Below, piece after piece: positions 1-5,399 of a stretch of 6,965 bases of DNA. The stretch's first letter is position 1; each line of letters begins with the position of its first letter. Made by a program: the position numbers and the translations under genes. Origin of the DNA: an uncultured Ruminococcus sp. (lineage in GTDB: Bacteria; Bacillota; Clostridia; Oscillospirales; Ruminococcaceae). A model generated the notes under the pieces. That model did no database searches. It saw only the letters and a program-made list of their open reading frames with translations, and was not told the origin of the DNA. Where the stretch lies: contig CAMNJD010000377.1 in NCBI GenBank assembly GCA_946540705.1, positions 1-6,965 on the forward strand, read 5' to 3'.

Positions 1-1052
1 GACACCGACAGCCAGAAGCCCGCCGAGCCGATCACATACGGTGTCAGCACAGTGCAGGCGACCATCGTCAGGCAGAGCGCACGGAGCGTGTCTCCGCGCC
101 GACCGAAAAGCGGTGCGGAACGTGAGATCAGCAGCATGCATGCTGCACGCGGAACGGAAACCGACGAATCAACGAGCAAAAGAAAGGCACCGATCGCCGG
201 GATCAGCAGCAGAAACTGCCCTTTCGCCGGGACATGCAGCAGCCGGAACAGCCAGCCGAGCGTCATGCAGAAGAACACCAGATGCAGCCCCGAAACCGCC
301 GTCATGTGGCCGATGCCGGTCTGATAGAGCGCCTCCTGCGTGTCATTTGTGAGCATGGATTTGTCACCGAACAGCATCGCACAGAGCATTCCGGCATCCT
401 CCGGCGGCATCACGCAGCGGATCTGCTCTGTCATGCCGCGGCGGTAGCCCTGTATCGCTCTGCGAAGCGAAAATCCCGTATCTGCGCGGATATCCAGAAC
501 CTCTGCCCGGTAAATGCGCAGATAATGCCCGCGCCCTGCCTGATAGGCCGCGGTATCATAGCGGTAGTCCGGGTCAATGCGCGTCAGCTCTGCCCGGAGT
601 GTGACTGCATCGCCGGTTTTCAGCTCCGGCACGGATGCCTCTGCGTACCAATCGACCTTTGCGGGGATGCCGTTCAGCGGCACGGAGAGCGTATAGCGTG
701 CGCGGTCACCGGTAAGCTGCTCGCTCTGCATGACCGTTCCGGTACAGGTCACGGTCTGCCCGTCCAGCGCACAGAGCGGCTGTACGGTCAGCCTGTCATA
801 GCCCTGCCAGAGGGCGATCCCGAGGCTCACGCCGCAGAGCATGCAGACCAGCTCGCTTCTGCGTCTGCGGAGCAGCAGAACCGCTCCAATCACTGCTGCG
901 GCCGCAAGTCCTGCGGCGGAATGATGCAGAAAAGCCGACAGCAGACCTGCGATCCAGCTCAGCGCAAACCATTCTGCGCCGAAGATGCAGCCCGTGCTGT
1001 CGGCCTTCACAGACGGCGCAGTCTCCGGACGCACCGCTTCAGTCGTTTTCAC
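1..1052 (-). CDS. comEC: ComEC/Rec2-family DNA-uptake channel, N-terminal part (cut by window edge)
   Basis: ComEC forms the inner-membrane channel through which single-stranded DNA enters during natural transformation. Only the first 350 residues lie in the window; family members are usually about 700-800 residues, so the rest of the channel and the C-terminal metallo-beta-lactamase-like domain are off the left edge. Seen here: hydrophobic segments at about residues 24-42 and 48-62 and another at 68-82, then a soluble region at about 95-190 matching the DUF4131/OB-like domain, then the start of the Competence domain. That domain carries the family signature GIGHMTAVSGLH (246-257), followed by hydrophobic helices at about 258-272, 280-295 and 326-342. 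The GTG start at 1052-1050 overlaps the HIT stop as GTGA, which suggests translational coupling; AGGG lies just upstream. No frameshift or stop occurs in the visible part. Family assignment is firm; competence of the host is not shown. Confidence 0.9.
   Translation of the reverse strand, partial: MKTTEAVRPETAPSVKADSTGCIFGAEWFALSWIAGLLSAFLHHSAAGLAAAAVIGAVLLLRRRRSELVCMLCGVSLGIALWQGYDRLTVQPLCALDGQTVTCTGTVMQSEQLTGDRARYTLSVPLNGIPAKVDWYAEASVPELKTGDAVTLRAELTRIDPDYRYDTAAYQAGRGHYLRIYRAEVLDIRADTGFSLRRAIQGYRRGMTEQIRCVMPPEDAGMLCAMLFGDKSMLTNDTQEALYQTGIGHMTAVSGLHLVFFCMTLGWLFRLLHVPAKGQFLLLIPAIGAFLLLVDSSVSVPRAACMLLISRSAPLFGRRGDTLRALCLTMVACTVLTPYVIGSAGFWLSV
131..146. repeat. 16-bp perfect palindrome inside comEC
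   Basis: GCAGCATGCATGCTGC is a perfect inverted repeat without spacer, lying in the codons for about residues 303-308 of ComEC. Roughly 0.1 such palindromes would be expected in the window by chance, so it is recorded as an observation only. Confidence 0.3.
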
Positions 1053-1396
1053 ACACCCTGATCTGCTGACCAGCCCATTTTCTGACCCGCAAGCAGGTGG
1101 AAGTGCAGATGCGGGACAGTCTGTCCGGCATCCTCACCGCAGTTGGTGATGACGCGGAAGCCGCTGCCGAGCTTCTGCTCCTGTGCATATTTTGCGATCG
1201 CGGTAAAGATCCTGCCGACGATCTCCGCATTCTCTGCGGTCACGGCAGATGCACCGGAAATATGCTGCTTGGGAATGAACAGCACATGCACCGGCGCGAT
1301 CGGATTGATGTCCTTGAACGCATAGACATATTCGTCCTCGTAGACCTTTGTGCTCGGAATCTCACCGGCGATAATTTTGCAGAATAAGCAATCCAT
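1049..1396 (-). CDS. HIT-family (HinT-like) purine nucleotide phosphoramidase/hydrolase
   Basis: This is a complete 115-residue cytoplasmic protein of the histidine-triad superfamily, close to the usual HinT length. It begins with the typical CLFCKIIAGEIPSTKVYED block (about 3-21) and has the conserved DINPIAPVHVLFIPKQH segment (29-45). It ends with the triad HLHFHLL, H96-x-H98-x-H100, followed by GQKMGW (104-109). By family knowledge the middle histidine (H98) is the nucleophile that forms an AMP-enzyme intermediate, and substrates include adenosine phosphoramidates and aminoacyl-adenylates. The start is well supported by AAAGGAGGA 8 nt upstream, which overlaps the stop codon of the preceding LRR gene. 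The gene sits 14 bp after that LRR gene and overlaps comEC by 4 bp, so it is very probably co-transcribed with both. The natural substrate in this organism is not determinable from sequence. Confidence 0.95.
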   Translation of the reverse strand: MDCLFCKIIAGEIPSTKVYEDEYVYAFKDINPIAPVHVLFIPKQHISGASAVTAENAEIVGRIFTAIAKYAQEQKLGSGFRVITNCGEDAGQTVPHLHFHLLAGQKMGWSADQGV

Positions 1397-1403
1397 CGTA
1401 AAA

Positions 1404-1412
1404 TCCTCCTTT
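1404..1412 (-). promoter_or_regulatory. Strong ribosome binding site of the HIT gene
   Basis: AAAGGAGGA reads on the minus strand 8 nt before the ATG at 1396-1394. It is the best Shine-Dalgarno in the window. It shares bases with the TAA stop of the upstream LRR gene (1413-1411), so ribosomes ending there would be placed on it. Confidence 0.9.
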
Positions 1413-2457
1413 ATTCAAATCGGTAAACGTCATCTATGACGTTGTTGCTGACCATATTTTTCATAGCCCAGTAATGTGCCCCGTCGCGCCAGCCCTGATC
1501 GACCGAACCGGTGCCGCTGGTGATGACCTTCGCATCGGCGTAGATCTCGCGCAGCTCCTGAATCTCGGCGGCGGGAATATTGGTATTGTAGACCCAGAGC
1601 CGCTGCAAATGCGGCAGATCGCGGAGCGGTGCTGCGTCCCTGACGGGATTATAGCAGATGTTGAGATCCTCAAGCTCCTTCAGCTCCGCCAGCACGCTCA
1701 TATCCTCGATATTATTCGCGAACAGCTCCAGATAGCGCAGATGCGGCACATATTTCAGCGCGGAGATATCCTGAAGCCGGATGCCGCTGCCGGTCGGGGA
1801 GTAGTTGTCCACGAGAATCAGGATGCGCAGGTTCGGCATGTATTGCAGAAAGCTCAGGTCTGCGACAAAATGGTGTCCCAGATCGAGCGCGACCATGTCA
1901 CGGCAATACTTCAGATATTTGGTATCCGAATCGTAGAGCCGCGCCTGATACTGATTGCCCAGCAGTGCCGAAAAGCCGACTGAATCCGTCGGGATCGTGT
2001 AGGTCTTGACCCTGATATCCCAGATAATGCGCACATCCGGATGTGCGTCCTGAAGCGCGGCATAGCCGTCGTTATCGAGGCCGCAGTTCTTCATCGTGAT
2101 GCGTTTGAGGCCGGTCATCTGATCGAGAAAGCCGTTCATATCCAGCACGGAAGCATCTGTCCCGGAGATGTCAAGCTCCTCGGTGTCGCTCATATATTCC
2201 ATGCCGTCACAGAGCGTGACCGGGACAGCCGGCGGAACGGTCGTTTCTGTTGTTGTTTCGGTGACTGTGCGCTCGGTCGGTACGGTCTGTGCCTCTGCCG
2301 TGACAGTCTCGACCGGATCCGGCATGACCCTTGCGGCCTCGGCAATCTCCGGCGCACGCTTTTGGGACTGCGCAGCAGGTCTGCCGCAGAGATCCACAAG
2401 CATAAATGCGCCGAAAAACAGAATGCCGAAGAACAGCCCCGGGTGTTTGATTTTCAT
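1411..2457 (-). CDS. Membrane-anchored or secreted leucine-rich repeat protein, function unknown
   Basis: This 348-residue protein has a short basic start (MKIKHPG), a hydrophobic stretch at about 8-21 that could be a signal peptide or signal anchor, and a low-complexity linker rich in Thr, Glu, Val and Pro at about 36-80. Cys24 follows VDL, which does not fit a lipobox, so a lipoprotein is unlikely. Irregular LRRs follow: around 93-123 (TEELDIS, LKRITMKNC), 187-215 (MVALDLG, LRILILVDN), 226-252 (LRYLELFANN) and 256-292 (LEDLNICYNPV, LQRLWVYNTN). A C-terminal cap carries VDQGWRDGAHYWAM (319-332). Protein binding outside the membrane is the likely role; no catalytic motif is seen. It starts 24 bp after alaS, in the same reading frame, with no recognisable Shine-Dalgarno, so it may depend on ribosomes arriving from alaS. 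Its LRRs differ from the BspA type encoded divergently. Confidence 0.85.
   Translation of the reverse strand: MKIKHPGLFFGILFFGAFMLVDLCGRPAAQSQKRAPEIAEAARVMPDPVETVTAEAQTVPTERTVTETTTETTVPPAVPVTLCDGMEYMSDTEELDISGTDASVLDMNGFLDQMTGLKRITMKNCGLDNDGYAALQDAHPDVRIIWDIRVKTYTIPTDSVGFSALLGNQYQARLYDSDTKYLKYCRDMVALDLGHHFVADLSFLQYMPNLRILILVDNYSPTGSGIRLQDISALKYVPHLRYLELFANNIEDMSVLAELKELEDLNICYNPVRDAAPLRDLPHLQRLWVYNTNIPAAEIQELREIYADAKVITSGTGSVDQGWRDGAHYWAMKNMVSNNVIDDVYRFE
2030..2047. repeat. 18-bp perfect palindrome inside the LRR gene
   Basis: CGCACATCCGGATGTGCG is a perfect inverted repeat with no spacer. It lies in the codons for the AHPDVR stretch (about residues 138-143) of the minus-strand LRR protein. 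A perfect 18-bp palindrome is expected by chance roughly 0.03 times in a window this size, assuming uniform bases. It could form a hairpin in mRNA or be a dimeric protein site, but it may simply reflect the codons used. Confidence 0.4.
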
Positions 2458-2481
2458 AACAATCGCGAACGGGTGCGCCGC

Positions 2482-5133
2482 TTATTGCAGCATGCCGCCT
2501 GCAATTTCCTTCAGGCTGCTCAGTGCTGCACCGACCTTTGCAGCATCGCCGATGCCGCCCATTGCGCTGTCGGGTCTGCCGCCGCCCTTGCCGCCGGTTG
2601 CGGCTGCTGCCTGCTGGATGATCCTGCCGGCATGTGCGCCCTTTGCGACTGCGGATTTCGAGCAGACGCAGTAGAAATTGCCGCCGTTTCCGCTCACGCC
2701 TGCGAGCAGTGCGATGACATGCTCTTCCCTGTCGCGGATTTGGTCGCCGAGCTTGCGGAGGGTGTCGGGCTTGACGTCCGCGAGCTTTGCGGAAACGATC
2801 TTGATGCCGTTCAGCTCCTCAGCGCCGGTAAAGAGATCGGCGAGCTGGCTGTTTGCGAGCTTCTGGTTGAGCTGCTCGATCTCGCGGGTCTTGTCGCGCA
2901 GTTCATTGGAGATCGCCGCGCATTTTTCCGGCAGCTCAGCCGGGTTTGCGAGCTTCAGTGCCTTTGCGGCATCTGCGAGGGTCTGCTCGGTCTGTGCCAG
3001 CAGCTTCAGCACATTCGCGCCGGTCACGAGCTCGATTCTGCGGACGCCTGCCGCAACGGAGCTTTCCGATACGATTTTGCACAGTCCGATCTGCGCGGTG
3101 TTGGAGACATGCGTACCGCCGCAGAATTCGATCGAGCTGTCGCCGGCGGTGACAACACGGACGACATCGCCGTACTTTTCACCGAACAGCGCCATTGCGC
3201 CGAGCTTCTTTGCTTCTTCGATCGGCATTTCCTGTGTTGTCACAGGCTGTGCCGCGAGAATTTCTCTGTTGATGATCTGCTCGACCTTTGCCAGCTCCTC
3301 TGCGGACACTGCGGAGAAGTGGGAGAAGTCGAAGCGGCAGCGGGCTGCGTCAACGAGCTGACCTGCCTGATGCACATGATCGCCCAGCACCGAGCGGAGC
3401 GCTGCCTGAAGCAGATGCGCCGAGGTGTGGTTGCGCATGACTGCGCTGCGGCGGTCGGTGTCGATCTTTGCGCTGACGGCATCGCCGACCTTCAGTGTGC
3501 CGAGCTCCAGCGTACCCATATGCAGGAATCTGCCGTCGCCGTCCTTGCGGGTATCGGCAACTGCGAAGGTCACTTCCGCCTCACCCTCTGCATAGACAGC
3601 GATCTCGCCGGTATCGCCGACCTGACCGCCGCTCTCGGCATAGAACGGTGTGCGGTCGAGCACGACCACGGCATTTTTGCCCTCCTCAAGCGTATCAACG
3701 GCCGCGCCGTCACAAAGGATCGCGAGCACCTTTGCGGATTCTGCATTGCTTGCATAGCCGGTGAATTCGGTCTTGGGCGTGCCCTTGGGCGCGGTCACAT
3801 CGCCGCCCCACGAGGTCTTGACCTTCGATGCACGGTCGGCTCTTGCGCGCTGCTTCTGCTCCTCCATGCATGCACGGAAGCCCTCCTCATCGACGGAAAT
3901 GCCCTGCTCCTCCGCCATTTCAACGGTGAGGTCGATCGGGAAGCCGTAGGTATCGCTGAGGGTGAAGGCATCTTTGCCTGCGAGAACGGTCTTGCTCTCC
4001 TGTTTCAGCGCCGCGATCATATCGTTCAGGCGGTCAGTGCCGTTGTCGATCGTGCGTGCAAAGCTCTCCTCCTCGTGGCGGATGATGCGGATAATGAGCT
4101 CCTGCTTCTCCTTCAGCTCGGGATATGCGCCTGCATTCTCGTGAATGACAGTCTCCGCGACCTGATAGAGGAACGGCTCCTTGATGCCGAGCAGTCTGCC
4201 GTGACGCGCCGCTCTGCGGAGCAGACGCTTCAGGACATAGCCGCGGCCGTCGTTTGCCGGGGTGATGCCGTCGCCGACCATGAACACGGTCGAGCGGATG
4301 TGGTCGGTGATGACGCGGAGCGAAACGTCGCTCTTTTCGTCGGTGTGATATTCGATATTTGCGATCCTGCAAATGTGCTTCATGATATTCTGCACGGTAT
4401 CGACCTCAAAGAGGTTGTCAACCCCCTGCATGACACAGGCAAGGCGCTCAAGACCCATGCCGGTGTCGATGTTCTTGTTCTTCATCTCGGCATAGTTGCC
4501 CTTGCCGTCGCTGTCGAACTGCGAGAACACGAGGTTCCAGATCTCGATGATACGGTCGCAGTCGCTCGCCTGCTCAAAGCTCTCAAAGGGGCCGTAGGCC
4601 TCGCCGCGGTCGAAGTGAATCTCGGAGCAGGGGCCGCACGGACCCGAGCCGTGCTCCCAGAAGTTGTCGGCTTTGCCGAGGCGGATGATGCGGTCGTGCG
4701 GAATACCGATCTCCTTTTCCCAGATCTGCTCTGCCTCATCGTCGCTCTCGAAAACGGTGATCCAGAGGCGGTCTGCGGGAATGGCGAGCCTGCCGGTCAG
4801 GAATTCCCATGCCCATGCGATCGCCTCGTGCTTGAAATAGTCGCCGAAGGAGAAGTTGCCGAGCATCTCAAAGAATGTGCCGTGGCGGGCGGTCTTGCCG
4901 ACGCGCTCGATATCGGGCGTGCGGATGCACTTCTGGCAGGTCGTCACGCGGACATTGGGCGGAACGGCCTGTCCCAGAAAGAATTTTTTGAGCGGCGCCA
5001 TGCCGGAGTTGATGAGCAGCAGGGAGTTGTCGCCCTTCGGAATCAGCGAGGCGCTGTCCATGCGCGTGTGATTCTTGCTTTCAAAGAATGAGAGATACTG
5101 CTCGCGCAGCTCATTCAGTCCTGTCCATTCCAT
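2482..5133 (-). CDS. alaS: Alanyl-tRNA synthetase
   Basis: AlaRS attaches alanine to tRNA-Ala in the cytoplasm and hydrolyses mischarged Ser- and Gly-tRNA-Ala. At 883 residues it matches the usual bacterial length of about 875. The class II catalytic domain covers about 1-240, with KNHTRMDSASLIP (20-32), RHGTFFEMLGNFSFGDYFK (83-101) and motif 3 TGMGLERL (224-231). A tRNA-recognition helical region follows to about 460. The editing domain spans about 480-710 with zinc-binding residues H569 and H573 (HTSAH) and C671 and H675 (CGGTH), so editing looks intact. A coiled linker (about 712-765) leads to the C-Ala/DHHA1 domain with the glycine-rich GGKGGGRPDSAMGG (847-860). The ATG fits the family N-terminus; AAGGA (5149-5145) lies 11 nt upstream, slightly far. 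It is the first gene of the leftward operon. Codons TTA, CTA and TCA are absent from residue 16 to the end, indicating strong codon bias. Confidence 0.98.
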   Translation of the reverse strand: MEWTGLNELREQYLSFFESKNHTRMDSASLIPKGDNSLLLINSGMAPLKKFFLGQAVPPNVRVTTCQKCIRTPDIERVGKTARHGTFFEMLGNFSFGDYFKHEAIAWAWEFLTGRLAIPADRLWITVFESDDEAEQIWEKEIGIPHDRIIRLGKADNFWEHGSGPCGPCSEIHFDRGEAYGPFESFEQASDCDRIIEIWNLVFSQFDSDGKGNYAEMKNKNIDTGMGLERLACVMQGVDNLFEVDTVQNIMKHICRIANIEYHTDEKSDVSLRVITDHIRSTVFMVGDGITPANDGRGYVLKRLLRRAARHGRLLGIKEPFLYQVAETVIHENAGAYPELKEKQELIIRIIRHEEESFARTIDNGTDRLNDMIAALKQESKTVLAGKDAFTLSDTYGFPIDLTVEMAEEQGISVDEEGFRACMEEQKQRARADRASKVKTSWGGDVTAPKGTPKTEFTGYASNAESAKVLAILCDGAAVDTLEEGKNAVVVLDRTPFYAESGGQVGDTGEIAVYAEGEAEVTFAVADTRKDGDGRFLHMGTLELGTLKVGDAVSAKIDTDRRSAVMRNHTSAHLLQAALRSVLGDHVHQAGQLVDAARCRFDFSHFSAVSAEELAKVEQIINREILAAQPVTTQEMPIEEAKKLGAMALFGEKYGDVVRVVTAGDSSIEFCGGTHVSNTAQIGLCKIVSESSVAAGVRRIELVTGANVLKLLAQTEQTLADAAKALKLANPAELPEKCAAISNELRDKTREIEQLNQKLANSQLADLFTGAEELNGIKIVSAKLADVKPDTLRKLGDQIRDREEHVIALLAGVSGNGGNFYCVCSKSAVAKGAHAGRIIQQAAAATGGKGGGRPDSAMGGIGDAAKVGAALSSLKEIAGGMLQ

Positions 5134-5200
5134 GTTCTCAGGATTCCTTTCGTGTTCGGATTATTTTTGATATGCATTTGCACATAACAATACATCTTAC

Positions 5201-5229
5201 AGTATAGCGCTTTTTCCGGGATTTGTCAA
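5201..5229 (-). promoter_or_regulatory. Sigma-A promoter of alaS operon
   Basis: On the minus strand TTGACA (5229-5224) is separated by exactly 17 bp from TATACT (5206-5201). The -35 matches consensus at all six bases and the -10 at five of six. Predicted transcription start is near 5194, giving a leader of about 60 nt before the alaS ATG. No other good promoter was seen ahead of the LRR, HIT or comEC genes, so this one probably serves the whole operon. Confidence 0.85.
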
Positions 5230-5306
5230 GAGATTTTGCGCAGCCGGGGCGTGCAGCGTTTTTGTCGGATTGGACAAGCAGGCATTGCCCTATTTGTGAA
5301 TTTAGC

Positions 5307-5324
5307 AGAAATATACAGATTTCT
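5307..5324. promoter_or_regulatory. Candidate operator: AGAAAT-N6-ATTTCT dyad next to a -35 box
   Basis: AGAAAT and ATTTCT form a perfect 6-bp inverted repeat with a 6-bp spacer, half-site centres 12 bp apart, ending one base before the TTGAAA box of the rightward promoter. Position and geometry suit a dimeric regulator. A 6-bp dyad somewhere in a 266-bp AT-rich gap is not rare by chance, so this is only a candidate. Confidence 0.25.
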
Positions 5325-5325
5325 A

Positions 5326-5354
5326 TTGAAATGATGCGGATTTTATGCTATAAT
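5326..5354 (+). promoter_or_regulatory. Sigma-A promoter with extended -10 for the BspA-like gene
   Basis: TTGAAA (5326-5331), a 17-bp spacer, then TATAAT (5349-5354) preceded by TG at 5346-5347, the extended -10 element. The -10 is a perfect match and the -35 matches five of six bases. Transcription should start near 5361, giving a leader of about 40 nt. This predicts a strong promoter unless repressed. Confidence 0.88.
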
Positions 5355-5360
5355 CTGAAC

Positions 5361-5377
5361 ATGAGCTTTTGGCTTAT
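5361..5377 (+). other. Possible 5' stem-loop at the start of the BspA-like mRNA
   Basis: ATGAGC and GCTTAT can pair over 6 bp (one G-U) around a TTTTG loop. It falls exactly at the predicted transcription start, where such hairpins can protect mRNA from 5'-end decay. The stem is short and the call is speculative. Confidence 0.2.
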
Positions 5378-5387
5378 ATTTTAATAT

Positions 5388-5394
5388 GAAAGGG
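5388..5394 (+). promoter_or_regulatory. Ribosome binding site of the BspA-like gene
   Basis: GAAAGGG lies before three in-frame ATG codons at 5400, 5403 and 5409, at spacings of 5, 8 and 14 nt. This favours 5400 or 5403 over 5409; the two cannot be separated from sequence alone, and the choice shifts only one residue of the signal peptide. Confidence 0.6.
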
Positions 5395-5399
5395 CGGGG

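Larger units (their letters stand above)
5134..5399. other. Divergent intergenic regulatory region between alaS and the BspA-like gene
   Basis: This 266-bp gap separates two outward-facing genes and holds a sigma-A type promoter for each, about 100 bp apart. It is clearly richer in A and T than the flanking alaS. Between the promoters lies a GC-rich patch (about 5238-5258). I found no T-box sequence (conserved AGGGTGGNACCRCG) on the alaS side, no tRNA and no intrinsic terminator. Confidence 0.85.

Noticed and set aside
234..1061. A 275-codon plus-strand frame rich in His, Arg and Cys
   Set aside because: It is antisense to comEC, whose minus-strand translation carries the family signature GIGHMTAVSGLH; the plus frame shows no recognisable fold or ribosome site.
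2041..5091. A 1,016-codon plus-strand reading frame
   Set aside because: It is the exact reverse register of alaS and the start of the LRR gene, has no family-like motifs, an odd Cys/Ala/Leu-rich composition and no ribosome site; the sense gene is unmistakable AlaRS.
5170..5185. Hairpin ATGTGC/GCATAT in the alaS leader
   Set aside because: Six pairs with a G-U and a small loop, AT-rich, with no following T-run on the alaS side; too weak to call a terminator or riboswitch.
5134..5186. Short leader frame before alaS (ATG near 5184, 15 codons, ending just before the alaS start)
   Set aside because: It has no ribosome site, no run of alanine codons and no attenuator-like terminator, so a leader peptide is not supported.
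5262..5277. TTGTC-N6-GACAA inverted repeat between the two promoters
   Set aside because: A 5-bp dyad is expected by chance several times in a region this size, and it does not touch either promoter core.
5361..5384. Seven-codon frame MSFWLIF at the predicted start of the BspA-like transcript
   Set aside because: It has no upstream ribosome site and would need leaderless translation; more likely chance.
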